A stretch of DNA of 64,000 nucleotides from Lagopus muta. Its lineage: Eukaryota; Chordata; Aves; Galliformes; Phasianidae. The stretch lies in NCBI RefSeq assembly GCF_023343835.1, contig NC_064438.1, forward strand, positions 12,691,077-12,755,076, in the 5' to 3' direction. Position 1 is the stretch's first letter, and every line of letters begins with the position of its first letter. The notes beneath the pieces are model-generated. The model was not told the origin of the DNA, searched no databases, and saw nothing but the letters and a program-made list of their open reading frames with translations. Position numbers and translations under genes: made by a program. Positions 22,269 to 35,576 of the stretch are shown here, in pieces.

Positions 22269-24592
22269 CAGGTTAGTTTAGTTTTCAAGGCAATGATGAC
22301 TGGAGATGGCCTTGGAGATGTGTACAGGAGATTTACAAATTGTTTGTAGCCATCCACACATTAAAAAGGCATAAGAAAATGAGCTTTCCATCTCTACTGC
22401 AGTAAAAAGAGTTCTAATCTACTCTATTTATGAAACTTATGAACAGACGAGAAGATTATTAGATATTTCTGTGATGTGTTGAACGTGTAATTGAAAAAGA
22501 AAGCATTATTTCACATACTTACACCAATATTGTTCTGTAACACAGTTTTAACTGGCATAAAGGCAGATTCATTTGAATATCCATTGCATTAATCAAAATG
22601 TGATGCATTGCAGCAATAGCTGAATAATGAATAATGAAAGATGAATAAAGATGAAACACCAAGAATAAAATGTCACCATTTAACACACCTTAGGACTTCC
22701 ATGTTTTAGATTATTGGAGTTACTTGGATTAGAACAAACCTTTATGGCTTGTGGCATGCCCCTTTTTTGCCTAAAAGCAGTGGAAATGTAAGCACAATCT
22801 AACCCATTTGTCTAAATGTGGTTCACCTAAAACTTGTTTAAAAAAAATCAGCTGATGAAGTTCTCCAAAAACAGTCTTGCCAGTTACAGTAGCATAGGTC
22901 CATCTTGCACCATGTTTTAACTAGAGGTAAATATTTCTCTGAGGACACATGGACAAGCTGTATTCATTTTTTGGAGATAAGTTTGTCTTTAATATGATTT
23001 CCCAAGAAAAACAAGCTCACAGGAGCTTGTTCTTTCTGGAAGAAACTGCATGCACAAATAATCTTTGTGATTGTTATTTTTATCTTCCAGGGCAATACTT
23101 TACTGTAGGGAGAAGCAAATTCTACCTGCATGTAGCAGCTTGCTAGAAAGAAGAACTAAGCAGGAGTGCATTAGCAAAAAAGTGTTAGAGTCACAGATTT
23201 TGCCTGAGAGTTAGGCTTAATCTTGACTATCCAAAGTCACAGTGCAGAGTAAAGGTATATTTATTCCAAAAGAAAAATAAATTCACTTGTACTGTAACCA
23301 ATTCAGATGAGCTAATGTGAATTTCAAATGATATGATTGTATCAGCAGATGAGTTTCAAAACAATGAACTTTGTATTGTGTTGCAAATATTTCCACCAGA
23401 AGATTGGTACATGCACCAACCTAAGGAACAATAACAGAGGGCCCAAATCTCCCTTCATTTACTTTGACTACTATAGACTAACAAGACTTGAAGCCAGATT
23501 GAGAGTATGTATCTTTAATCACAGATCAGGCTGCTGTCCTTGCAGTGAGCTTGCAGAACTAAAACACAGCCTGCAAAAGCAAGCAGCCAGTTAGGGCTCA
23601 GAAGGCTGAGAATCTTCTGCTTCCCCTTCTGGTTTTTTTCAAAGGGTTAGTCATTCTCTTTCTTAAAAATGTGTTACTTATTTCCCATCTGGCATCCAGA
23701 TATGGGAATGTATGTCAGAATAGCATTACTGACTGTACTGTGCTACTCCTGATGAGAGGAAAACCAGACCGAAGATCTGTTTGCCACTGGTCCTGAGCTA
23801 AAGAGCATGTTAGTGCTACAGTTCTGAGCCAGCTACTCCAGTCAGTGTGCTGGGATCTTCATTATTGTCTTATTACTTTCCTCCATTTGTTCCATTAAGT
23901 GAACACTAGTTATGAGTCAGCCCTTACATGCGTGTTCTACGCACTCTTTTTTTTTCCCCTTCTGCCCCAGTGGAGAAACATCACAAACTACAGTGATTGC
24001 AAGGTCTGCCACTTCTGAGAGCAGGGCAGAAGGAGTTTATCCTGCCCATTTGCAACTTACTCCTACTTTGTGAAACTCAAATGCTCATGTGCACACAAAA
24101 ACGCGAGCAAACCCACCTTTCTCTCTCAGAAACTCCTGCTGAAATCTATCAGTTATCCCATATGGAGATAACCTTTTTAGTCTTTTAAATGTCTAATGTA
24201 TCCTGTCACATAGGATCAATTAGTGTATATCAGATCAGGCAGTTGCTGTAGAATGGTAGAAATTTTTTTGCATCAATAATTATATATGAAATTTTCTAGT
24301 TAATAATCTTTTAACACTTGTCCTACAACATGATTTTGTGATATTGCTGTTAATCTTGTAATTACATCGCCACCTGGTGCCTGCCAGCATCATAGAACAA
24401 GCCGCTGAAAAGGCAGCGTTTCTATGACGATTTCTGCAGCAAATGTTACGATGTTAATGTAAAACATTGGGCTCAAAAGATTTCTTCTGAGAGGAGCAAG
24501 ATGGGAGAGCCTGTACTGAAATGCTGGATTCCCAGTGTCCGATTTTGGAATATGCTGGTTAGCATCATCCTCAGTGCCGTTTGTGAAACAGG
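22269..24592. other. Stretch with no recognised gene or repeat
   Basis: AT-rich unique sequence with short open frames only. I see no exon, RNA gene or repeat that I can support. Confidence 0.5.
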
Positions 24593-24662
24593 TTTGGCAG
24601 GGGGGTTGGATTCGATGTTCTCTAGAGGTCCCTTCCAACCCCTACAATTCTGTGATTCTGTA
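24593..24662 (+). mobile_element. CR1 3' end, about 70 bases
   Basis: The run GGGGGGTTGGATTCGATG, then CTAGAGGTCCCTTCCAACCC and TTCTGTGATTCTGTAA, is the extreme 3' end of a CR1 element on the + strand. It is a heavily 5'-truncated copy and well preserved, so it is probably a fairly young insertion. Confidence 0.9.
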
Positions 24663-25582
24663 ATTTACTGCAGTGGTGGATATCCTGGGGAGCACTGAGG
24701 TGGAGGCTGCTGCTCCTGTTAGCACTATGCAGTATAACACGTGACATAGATCAGACCATGGGCAAAAGCATCACTACTTCTTCATCCTGGTGCTTGAGAA
24801 ATCCTGATTTTTGAATACCCTTTAAACACAGAAATGTTCCTTTCCCTTTATTTAGTGACGGAAGGGAATTGAATCACTAATTAAAAGCCAGATTCAGCTT
24901 CCCTTAAACTGAATTTGTTCCTGATGGTGGAAGAAGACCCACAAGGTTCCACAACTAGGACTTACCCTTGGCTACATTGCACACATGGGGACAGAAGTGG
25001 GAAAAAGACCTTCAGAACATGCTGCCACTCTGGACGCGCTGGGCAGATTGCACCAACAGATGTTTTGATTTTTTATTTGGTTTTATGATTTGGGATCACT
25101 TCCTTGCATGCTTGCTACAAAGAAGACTATTTCCGTTCCCTTTTATGCTATGAAGTCTGTGTGCACACCAACTTGGCTGAAGGAATCTGTGCTGCTGTGA
25201 CTCAAGGGAGTCCAGGAACAGCCTCCCCCCACATCCTTTTCGCACATTGTCTTGAGGGGAATTCTTGTGGACAGCACCCAGACACCATCCCATGCTGTGC
25301 TGTCCAAAGTAGAGTTTCACAATTGCTTTACTGTGCAGAAGGGAACAAGGAACTTGGCCACAACCATTTCCAAAGCTTCTTATGCTGTGCTATGTTTTAC
25401 CAGAGCTTTTGTGTCCCAGGCGTAGTGGAGGTCCCAGCTCACCCTCCTACCACAGAATGGGTGCTTGAAGCAAGAGAAACATTCTCTCATGTCTTGCCTC
25501 ATGCTGCCACCACCAAAACCATGAGGTAGGGAAGCCAACTGGGCAATGCCATGAGAGGGCAGTGGGGCGGTTTGTTAGAAGC
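24663..25582. other. Stretch with no supported gene
   Basis: A 141-codon frame on the + strand (25104-25529) is the longest non-repeat frame in this part. It is Cys- and His-rich, has no recognisable domain and no clear splice sites, and I treat it as chance. The rest is unique sequence. Confidence 0.45.
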
Positions 25583-25752
25583 GTAGACTCATAGAAGGCC
25601 TGGGTTGAAAAGGACCTCAAAGTTCATCTGGTTTCAACCCCAATTGCTACAGGCAGGGTTGCCAACTACCAGACCAGGCTGCTCAGAGCCACATCCAGCC
25701 TGACCTTGAATGCATCCAGGGATGGGGCATCCACAGCCTCCTTGGGCAAAGC
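25583..25752 (-). mobile_element. CR1 3' fragment
   Basis: The + strand reads CTCATAGAAGGCCTGGGTTG, then CCAGACCAGGCTGCTCAGAG and ATGGGGCATCCACAGCCTCC. This is the complement of the last 170 bases of a CR1 subfamily also present at 35577, 57631 and 60803. It is 5'-truncated and non-coding. Confidence 0.92.
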
Positions 25753-28196
25753 TAGCATCAGGGGAAGGTGGGGCAGTTTAGAAGTTAGAAGCAGCAAGAA
25801 GCCCTAGGGAGTTTTTCTAGAGAACTCTCTACTGACAGAGTATAGGCAAAGAATATAAGGCAAATCAGAACAAAAGGAAGAGGTCTCATTAAGGTGGTGT
25901 GGTCTTGAGAAGAGGGATTAATCTGGGGAGGATGGCAAATTCAGTGCTCTGGGTCACCTCAGCGATGATCTATTTCTGAAAACAGTGCATGATTTTCATA
26001 TCCCATATCCCTCCCCCCCCCACCCCCCTATACTCACAGAGTATGATGTTTCCATGCGGCAGAAGATGGTAGGACAATCTATCTCCACCAAGACCATTTC
26101 ATGATCTCTGGTTTTCGGCTGTTATACCAGTTACAGCATCCCCATGGATAGAGGCAGAGCTTACTTCTGGATGCTGACTACTGTATTCATAGCGATGTGT
26201 CTCTTCTTACCCTTCTCCAAGATGCTCCAGGAGAAGGAGCAGTCACCCTTGGACTGACCTCTGATCATTTCTTCATATCCTGGTCATTTATTTATACCTT
26301 ATTCTGGGTAGAGGTCAGTGCTCAGCACTTCCTGGTTTCCTGCAGCCTTTGCTCCTTAGTACTCAGCAAGTAACTCCGTCCCATCTAGAATGGCCTGTGT
26401 TTAACCAGGAATGTTCTCTAGGAATTCTCTAGGAACTGGTAGTCTTATCTGGTCTGCAGACCTGGATTTCAGAGGTGCTAAGTACTTACAGATTCAGTTA
26501 ACTTTGTTTGCAACTGCTAAGGTTCAGGAGCTTAGCTGTCAGGTTCCTGATAAATAACCCGGTGCAGCCAGCCAAATCCGAGCTTACATTCATCAGCCAA
26601 GTTAAAGGAATTAGTCGTATTGACACCAGATGAGAATCTGGCCCTAAAATATTTGTAAGGCAAAGAACGGAAAACATGGAAAGCTTTCATAGATATTCTG
26701 TTTAATGTTTTGTAAACCTTCCTGCTATGTTGCTAGGAGAATTTTAATACATCAATGCATTTAAAGTAGATCTCAGCAAGATGTTTGAAATCGGAGCCAA
26801 TTCTTCCCCCACCCTGAACTTCCTTATTGTTCCCGTCACCATTTCAGCTCTCTCCTGTCTGGAAAAGACCCTTCTGCTGACCCACTTCCTGCCTATGTAG
26901 CACTACTAGGAACTGCACAAGGAATCCTTGTTTTACTTCACTTCAGATGCTGACACTGCATTTTGCAGCTAGCTGGGCTTCATCTGGAGAGTACAGCTCT
27001 TGTGTTTCCTGATGTGAGTCAGTTGTGAGGAAAGCGTTTAACCTTTTGTCGAAGGTTAAACATATAAAAGGGGAACGTGGAGCTCTTGTATTCCTGTTGT
27101 TGCCACATTAAAGAGAGCAGCTTTCATGGCTGAACATGGAAATGTTTAGACTTTTCATAAATGGAAATGGCCATTTGCATTCAATGAGCCAACTGGAAAT
27201 TCTTTAAAATTAGGTTTCTATAAAATATAAAGGACTTTGGAGGAAAATAAACTTCAAACATGTTTGTGCTCCTAACTTTCTAATAATTCCTACTTTTTCT
27301 TACTGACACAATATTATTTTAATCCATCTTTCTTCACTGCTTGGCTGAGTATAGTGTTTTATCTGTAATTAACAAGATTGATGACTTGCCTATATTGCTA
27401 TGATCACATGCCTCTTTCCTCTGATTAGATGACATACTTTTGTCTGTATGACTCTATTACAAGCTCAGCCTGGTTTTGCTGTGTATTGACTGTTTCTGTG
27501 TTTTGTAAAGTATAGGAACACAACTACTTTAGTTTAGAGACTATTTGAGTCGTGACCAGCTTGTGATTCTGCAGCAGTTATACCATTGATAATTTGTTGG
27601 TGCTTGGCTTTATGCCATGAAATCACTGAAGGCAATAAATTGACAGTAGTGCCCTTCATCCTCTGCAGGGACTCAGGTGTAGCAAACCTGGTTTGTGGCA
27701 ATGCCATGCTGTTATGCCATCTCCTCTTCTTTAGATAAAGACCTAATGAGGCAAGTGCTCCTATACATGAATGTTTGCACAAATCTTTTAAACTTCAGAG
27801 ATCAAATACTTTCTTAACATCTTGAATGTACCCACATTTTCAAGTGCAGTCCAGAATGTTTTTTCCAAGAATACCACTCCAGGTCTTAGGACCAGGGTAG
27901 TTGAAATTACGTTGCAGTAATATGGCTCTTTGCTGAGAACTGGACTCCAACAGGGCTGTTACTTGAGATCTGACAAAGTGTTTCCGTATCACATTGAGAG
28001 CAGTGCCATGGAGAAGAATTTCCAGTCTCTACACAGGTGCTGCTTTTTGAGGGATGAACAGACCCCAACTAACCAGTCCAGTGTCTAGAGACACAATCAG
28101 AAGTTGAATGTCATCCATGCATGGCTCAGCAATGACTTTAACCATTAACTGTCTATCAGCATGCATGAAAACTCACAACAGTCTCTGCCTCTCAAG
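25753..28196. other. Stretch with no gene; a C-run and a small hairpin
   Basis: It contains a C-rich run at 26013-26028 and a perfect 10-base inverted repeat at 27036-27061, followed at once by a TATAAAAG motif. No exon or known repeat is visible in the remainder. Confidence 0.5.
27036..27061. repeat. Perfect 10-bp inverted repeat with 6-base loop
   Basis: GTTTAACCTT and AAGGTTAAAC are exact reverse complements separated by TTGTCG. The stem does not extend further. TATAAAAG starts two bases downstream, at 27064. The hairpin is too short for a microRNA precursor. It may be part of a decayed mobile element promoter or chance. Confidence 0.7.
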
Positions 28197-28285
28197 TATT
28201 ATTTTCTTTTCCATTTTACAGATAAGAAAACTGAGACAAAGAGTGGTCAAGGTTATCCAGCAAGTCTGTGAGAGAGCCAGGGACA
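28197..28285 (-). repeat. Ancient MIR-type SINE remnant
   Basis: The + strand reads CCATTTTACAGATAAGAAAA, CTGAGACAAAGAGTGGTCAA and GAGAGAGCCAGGGACA. This is the reverse complement of the MIR core (CCTCATCTGTAAAATGG and neighbouring blocks). The order and spacing agree over about 90 bases, making it the clearest of the four MIR-like copies here. It lies just upstream of the chance frames near 28253-28591. Confidence 0.8.
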
Positions 28286-31200
28286 ACTACTATAGCCACT
28301 GACTGCAGGTTTGCTCTTGAATCTCTGTTGCTCAAGGTCACCGTGCTGGCAGAAATTTAGATTTTTTTTTGCATGGCCTGCATCCTTCTGCAGCTCTAGT
28401 ACTGTGTTGTAAATGGGCAGCTCCATACAACAGTTTTGCCAGACTGTGAAGATATAGTCTTGAAAGGGAAAGGAGGATAAACAAAAGATAAACAAAAAAG
28501 AAAAATGAGAAACGTCATTCCCAAGGGAGTGTTCCTGACAATCTGTTAACTTCTCATTGGCATATTCATAACCACTTCCAAAAAATGTCACAGACTCATA
28601 GCAAAGCAGCTTGAGTTTCTGCTGATGAATTGAAGGAAATTAGTTCTAAAGAAAATACATCACATGAATTTACCCCATAATACTGGATCAGCCAAAAACA
28701 ACACCAAGGAACAGGAATTCCTTTGATTTAACAATGCCATAATCTTACTGCAGACTGAGCAGTAACATTATAAACCACACACATAACACCTTTCTTTCAG
28801 CTGAAATTTGGCAGTGGTGAGTTTTAACAGAAACACCTCCAAATTAACCTTAATCTTCAGCCTGAATGCTTTTTTTTTTCTTGATTATGTGAGTTTGTGT
28901 CCCTACGTCTTATTTCCAGACATATAAATAATGGGATATTTGAAATATACTGCAAAACCGTTCAAAGCCTGCACTGTGAATATTACGTTGCATGAACTGT
29001 GGAGGAATGCTGATTTTCCATTGCTGATTTTCCATTGCTCTCCTCTACACTTCAGTCACTCTAGTTCTGTCTCCTGCAAGGCCATCTCAGTCTGGCTGTA
29101 CTTCCCTTAATTATGTTGCTTTCTTTGAAAGGACAGAAGTAACCGCTGTGAAACATGCTGTCAAAAACCTATGAACCACTTTCCATTGGTTCTTCATTTA
29201 CATCATGATTAAACATCACCTGGTCCAAAACTAACTCCTTATGAAGCTAGATTAAAAGAGCTCTGTTTGGTGACTTCCTCACACTCAGAAACTGGTGTTG
29301 ATACAAAGCAGATACAATAAAGAAAAAGCATAGAGCAGCTGCGTGGCCATCACTATAGCTTCTGGCCCACATTGCTAGCTTTGATTTCTTCTGTGTTCCT
29401 GTGGAGCAGTCTGGAGAAATAGCCCTGAGTGAAGATCTGCAGCACATGCACCAGTCTGCCTCCTGTGCACATGACAGCACACAGTATTTGCCTGCTATGG
29501 AAGGGATTGCTGCATATAAACACATGCAGTTTCTGCATGTTCCTACTCTTGATTTCCTGCACTTCCCTAGCTCTGAGATTTCAGTACGCCAGTAATGCTG
29601 TCATACGCTTGGACTCAGAATTCTTCTCTCTGACTCAGTGCCTGAGTTAGCAGTGTAGTAACACCAAGCTTTGTAGGTTAATGGTTCAAGGTGCTATGAA
29701 ATTCTACAATACAGTTTCTGTGATACTAGCAGATTTTTGGGTAAGGAACCAGTGAGGAGTAGGAAGAGGTAGCTTAAATGAGCAAGGATTTTGTTCCTTT
29801 TTTTCCCTCCTGTCTTATAGCTCCCTTCTGATCAACTAGATCCATAGATACTGGTCGAAGAAAGACAAACTAAATGACAACTAAAGGTGGTCCCAAAGAA
29901 ATTTTTCTTTTGTGAATCTCAAATACGTGGAAAGCTGGCTTAAGCAGTTTGGAGGTAGAAGGTTGCTAGGATAACAAGAAGTAAGCAGTTGGGAAATACA
30001 GTAGAGATGGGAGAAAAAATGAAGGCCAATAATCGATAGAAGTGATGAAAGCAGTCTAAGATGTTCCTCACTTTCCTTCCTCTGTGTTTAACTGTTTAAA
30101 CTTCTAATAGGTCTGTAGTTTCTTTCTTCACTGTTAAATGTAACATCCCCAAATGGTAGGTTTCCACCATGTTAATCACTAACACTTAACCTGCTTTCAA
30201 ACTAGGGTTGTTCTTCTAGCTGCCTAAGGAGTCTGGTGATATGGATTATGAGGGGCCAAAGGAACAAAGATCAGATATCAGGCTGAAAGTGGAGTGAGAA
30301 AATTACGTATTCCAGTCTTGAACCTGCTCTCATTCTTGCTGGATATGTAGTCTTTATTGCTGCGAAAGAAAAATCCTACTGAAGTCAAGAGCGGTACACA
30401 GGAGTGCTATTCAGCCCTGAGTGTGTGCTGATCCAGATTCTTAATGAAGGAAAAGAGTCTCAAATATTCTAAAAGTATATTTAAAAAAAAAAAAAAGAAA
30501 AAAAAAAAGAAAGAAAAAGTGAGGTGGTGTGAAACAAACTCAGTAGAAACTTTTGCCAGATAAGCTAGAAAGTGGTGCTGCAGATCTTTGTTATCTGCAA
30601 TGACAGTTTAGAAAATAAAGAGCAGTATGTTGACTAGGTCTGATAGTGAACCTGAGAAGGCTTATAGGAATTTGGGTATTGCCTGGAAAGTGCTCCTGAA
30701 TGAGTTTATTTCTAAGTAAACAAGTGTAGATTCGTTTACTTACAGTAAATTTCTAAATTTTCTGTATATTATCCTCCAGGAGGAAGTCCAGAATGAGGTT
30801 TGTATTTCAATTTCTTTCAGCTATATTGTCAGCAAAGGGTTTTTGCACAATGGAGAAAAATGAATTGCCTGCCCATGAACAGAATGAGAGAAATGAAGGC
30901 ACAGCAGTGATAGCAGGCCATGTTACCAGTGGTGTTGTTTATATATAGGAATAAATCAGTTTTAGTTGACAGAATTAGATTGCAGAACCTTTTCACCTAG
31001 AATCTGAAGGTCTTTTTCTTCTCAGAATAAATCTGGCTCCAAATAGACATCACAGATCATACAATCTGGCTGCAGGTGAGTGGGAGACTTTACCTTGCTA
31101 AGCTATGAAAAATTAGAGACCAGTCCTGACATGGACCTTTACCAAACAGTTATTTCCTATGTGACAGTAGGATTCACAGGGAGAGAAGTCTGTGAAGCAA

Positions 31201-31424
31201 AGCAATACTTCTATTGACATTGTTCTAAACAGTGCTGGCTAAAGTAGAGCTTCCATGCTCATTTATCTTAAACAAACCAACCTTTCCACTCACAGCATCT
31301 GTACATCTACATCTGTAGCCACTACTAAATCCCTGTACATATTTCTTAGTTGTACAAGCCTTTTTTTTTTTCTTCCCCTAACAACGTGGTTTCAAATCCA
31401 TTTCAGAAAGAAGGATGATGCTTT
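28286..31424. other. Stretch with no gene; A-rich tract and a short tandem duplication
   Basis: A 14-base unit TGCTGATTTTCCAT is duplicated head to tail at 29008-29035. An A-rich tract lies at 30483-30519. Several small frames around 29247-29650 overlap on both strands and carry no recognisable domain. Confidence 0.55.
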
Positions 31425-31590
31425 GGAATTGGATCTGAAACAAGGTAATCTGGGCTCATTTCCCAGTTCTGCCATGTGCATCTGGTAGTCTTTGGGCAAG
31501 CCTTAGCTTGGTTCATTCTGAGCTATGCAGGACAGGCCCCTTCTCATTTGTTATGCATACATGCAGTGCCTAGCACAAAGGGGACTCCAA
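31425..31590 (+). repeat. Ancient MIR-like CORE-SINE remnant
   Basis: The order CTGGGCTCATTTCCCAGTTC, TGCCATGTGCATCTG, CTTTGGGCAAGCC and later CAGTGCCTAGCACAAAGGGG follows MIR or a related amniote CORE-SINE from its core to its 3' part. The middle is decayed and slightly short. The assignment to MIR rather than a sister CORE-SINE family is uncertain. Confidence 0.55.
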
Positions 31591-32961
31591 TCACTCATGA
31601 GCAACCAGTGAACAGATGGTAGTAAGTTGTCAGTGTGAGTAGGTATTCCCACACTTACAGTTTCTGTAGCAAATTTAATCTTACAGAAAAATCTTGCCAG
31701 CAGTCTAAAATCAGAGATATGTGAAAGAAAAACTAAATTATCTCTCTTCCAGCTACAAAACGTAGAGAAGACTTTTCCACAGTAGGAACAGAGACATCTG
31801 ACTTACAGAAATGGAGTCAAGAAGTCTTTGGGCCAGATACTTCCTTAATCCCTCATTTGCAATTCCCTCAGATGAGCTTTTTACAATTAGGAGTTTCCCA
31901 ATTTGGCAGTAGTTCTGCACTGTCACAGTCGGAGATGGCATAATGAACTACTCTTACGCATATTCTTGAGTTCTCCTGAGTAAAAATAGTGACCCTCAGC
32001 TTTAATCTTCAGAACTTCGCGTCTCACTGCAGCTATTCTGATGACAAGGGTGAGTCGATCTGGCTAAGGCAGGAAACAGATGCATCCTTTTATTCTTAAC
32101 ATAAATTGTTGGGGTTTATTTTTTGGTTAGCTGCAGTCCTAATCTCACTTTTGATCGAGTGCAGAGGAAAAGAGTAATTAGTGAAGTATTAGTGTTATTA
32201 TTATTTCCTGACATTAACTCTCCTTGCTACTTGTCCATCCTTTTCTCAGGCCCAAAAAATGGTGTGTGGATTTAGCATCTGAACAGCATTTTTACTGCCG
32301 GTCGCTCTCAGTGCTCTGAAGTAACACTGCACTCTGAAGTAACGCTACATTTACTCTACTGAAGTGGTAAAAAGAGTAAAAGAAATAAACAGCAAATACT
32401 GAATGTGGTCACAGTTGTATAGGTGGTGACTTGTAACAGTTTAGCTCGTGCAGCAAGGAGAATACATTTAATTAGTGCAGTTTTTTCTCGAAGGACTGCT
32501 CTCCAAATGCACCATTTCCTCTGCACAGCAAATATATGAAATAACAAGTATTTGGTAGTTTATAGCAACTATATGGCTGTATAACAACATATAGCAACAA
32601 ATATTGACTCGCATGACTATTTGATATTAAAATTAATGATTTTTTTCCCTCAACATAGCTCTGTACAAAGTCAGTATGTGACCAGCTTGCTGAGGCACAG
32701 AAAGAGATGAGAGCCAGGAGGTGGCCCTCCATCTTCTGAAGCTAAGACCTACAGTTGAATGCAGAAGTTTCTTCCTTTCCATTGCCTTCCAGGAGCACAA
32801 GTTCCTCAGCAGTTCTTGTACCTCGTTGCTTTCCCTATTGCAAGAAGCCTAATTGTTGTGTCATTTGGGTTGTGCAGCAGACCGGACAAATGCATCCTTT
32901 TCTCCAAACATCTGGTCTGGATTGATACCCCAGGGACCATGAGGCAATGTAGAATGTTGGG
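31591..32961. other. Stretch with no recognised gene
   Basis: AT-rich unique sequence. A 12-base motif CTCTGAAGTAAC occurs twice with an 18-base period at 32314-32343. No coding signal is visible. Confidence 0.5.
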
Positions 32962-33053
32962 TTTTTTTCCCCTCTTCTCTTTCCCTCTCTTCTCCTCCCC
33001 TTTTCCCTTCCCCCTCTCTCCCCCCCCCCCCCCCCCCCCCCCGCCCCCTCCCA
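32962..33053. repeat. Polypyrimidine tract with a run of 23 C
   Basis: Ninety-odd bases are almost purely C and T on the + strand and include 23 consecutive C at 33020-33042, then one G and five more C. The complementary G-run can form a G-quadruplex and the whole tract can form triplex DNA. A run this long also invites sequencing and assembly error, so its exact length should not be trusted. The proline run in the frame at 32759-33217 is an artefact of this tract. Confidence 0.95.
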
Positions 33054-35576
33054 GCTATTACATAATAGCTGATTTTTGGCTGCTGAAGTTATCCCTGACA
33101 AAATGTTTTAGATCCCTAAGCAGTGCTGATAATACTTCTGACCACACTGCAAAAATTTGTGTAAATTTGCACATGTCCAAATTTACATTTACACCTGCTG
33201 CACATGTACTCTTTTAGTTATTGTGGTCATGGTTCTCAGTACGTCACAACTCTACAGCATAAAGTAGTTATGGACATATACTCCTCCTGTATATTCCAAT
33301 CTCTTAAGAGACTGATTTTGAAGGCAAGATTTTCAAAGAAATATGGGGTTTTATTTAAACTATATGCATATTCAAGCTGTGACAACTATCCAAGAAGCAA
33401 TTTAGTCCTTTTCTATAAATCTCTGATTTTTCTCCATCTTATTTATATTTGTTTTCATTGTGATCAGCTGCTTTCTAGGTATTTTGGCACTTAATTTAAC
33501 CTAAAGTTGCCCATTAGGACCATTTTAGCCACAGAGGCAAATTCAGTTCTTTTGTGTTGGGGAAAATCAGTGCATCAGTATGAACTGATGTATGAACCCT
33601 GCAACATTCCTGAATTTTCACCTCCCAGCATCGTGCCCAAACACAAGCTATTGCTCTATTAACAGGACTGCACAGCAGCAGCCTTGCTGGCATAGTACAG
33701 CAATATCCTCTCTTTAGAGGCACTGTGACTACCAGGGTATCTCTCTGAAATGGTGTATGCATACTTCCTTCTCTTGGGCATCTGGATGAACAGAGATGAA
33801 ACTGGGAAGCTGAGGGGTGTCTGAAATGCACCTACACACTGCTGTATAAATATAATTTCTTAGAATGCTGAACAGGGAAGAAAACCACCCTCTGCCACAC
33901 TTGCACATGTTTTGTTACGTTCCTTGCTTGGAGATGCATTGCAACTCACAGTTAATCTTTCCAATCTCCTCTGTCCCCATGGAAACTTTGTATTGCAGAA
34001 GATGATGACACAATGTGATACAAGTTGCTATATTTGCTCACGCTGGCCAGCAGGTTCTGCACAGCCTCCAGATTTTTCTTCTTCTTCTCCCTCCTCTTCA
34101 ACAGGAATACTGAATATAAAAATGACACTGATTTCAAACTCAAGCTCTTAAAGCAAAATGCACATCTTCTATTTTGATTGGTGTGTTTAATTAAAAAGAT
34201 ATTTAAAGTAATTTGAAGAAAACAGTGCAACTAATCTAAATATTTTAATTTGGACAACTGAAGCTAATCCATCTAAACTGATTCAGAAGGTCTATCCATA
34301 CCATTCCTATCACTACCTCAATATTTTAGTAGGGGAATGCTGATCTTCCAGCTGAGGCGTATCTAAATGGCAGAATGTTGGGGATAAGAATGAGCTGCTA
34401 TGTTTTCTATAAGCTTGTAGCATTAACAGCATGCACAGTAGTAGTTTGGGTTGTGATAACAGGCTGATGCAGATTGGAAAATCCTAATATTACATCATCT
34501 GTGGTGACTGAAAGTAAAAATTCTTGAAATGGGTGGAGAGATCTCTGCCACCCTGGAATGATAAATGCTGGAAAAGCTCTCATAATTTTATTGAAGTGCC
34601 AGAAAAGTAAATATTTTTCTATACAAAAATCTTTTAGATTGCCAGTAGCTGAATTTGATTACTCTTGGGTTGGTTTGAGATTTCTATTATTTAACTGAGT
34701 ATTTGCAGACAGATGGCCTCTTGTAGTGTTAATAAAAACAACTTATGCAGGATTGTGTAGTAATTGGGGAAATACTGAGGGATTAGGAAAGAAGATAGCC
34801 TGCCAAAACCTAGTTTCTGTTTATATGCAGTTAATTCCTTCTTACAGCAAATTAAGCCTTTCTTTCTTTCTTTCTTTTTTCCTTCAGGCATGTTCAGTTA
34901 TTCTGATCATGTAGGGCTACAGTTTGGGATACTGAGAGATGGAGGTTTGTAGGCCAAACTCATCTTCCTGTGATGCTTCAGTGGTGTAACAAAGAAAAGG
35001 TGAACTGCAGGTATATACTTTAAGATGATTTACATATCTAAGCTACACATGCTTCTGACCCTGTGCTGCACTCTAAAATGCTATGAACTCAGATGACACA
35101 AGAAATGCTGTGAAGAGACTCAGTGCTAAACTATGCTAATTGAAAGAGACCTGAATGGGAAATTTCTGTATCCTGTCAATTTCTTTTCGCTGTGTATTTT
35201 TCCCCCAATCTACTTTTTGTTTGGTACTGTAGGGCCAATCGAGATTTTATTTCATTTCAACCTTTTTGTCACAACTACAACCCATTCTTAAAGAGTAAAA
35301 ATGTGAATAAGGAAAGCAGTTGCAACTTCGGTTACAAAATTAGTATTTGACAAACTTTATAAAGATGCAATGTTTTAAACTTGTTGAGAATTTAGAACAT
35401 AATAAAGATCTACTTTTTCAACAGTGCCATCAGTTTCTCCCCCAGATTCTAAGAACAATGTCAGCTTTCTCTGCTTTGGATTTTTAGGTAACTGTTGAAT
35501 GAAAATACAAAACTGAGCCTATGGATGTGAAGCATTTTGAAGCACATTGACAGGCAAGTGACTTGCAGCAGGGGGA
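33054..35576. other. Stretch with no gene; (TTTC)n microsatellite
   Basis: A TTTC repeat lies at 34857-34880. The rest is AT-rich unique sequence without recognisable exons or transposons. Confidence 0.5.

Noticed and set aside
25104..25529. A 141-codon Cys-rich frame
   Set aside because: No family resemblance, no splice sites at its ends, and overlapping unrelated frames on the other strand.
27036..27061. MicroRNA precursor hairpin
   Set aside because: The stem is only 10 base pairs and does not extend outward; precursors need more than 20.
32759..33217. A 152-codon frame with a proline run
   Set aside because: The proline run is the translated C-run of the polypyrimidine tract; no domain or exon border supports it.
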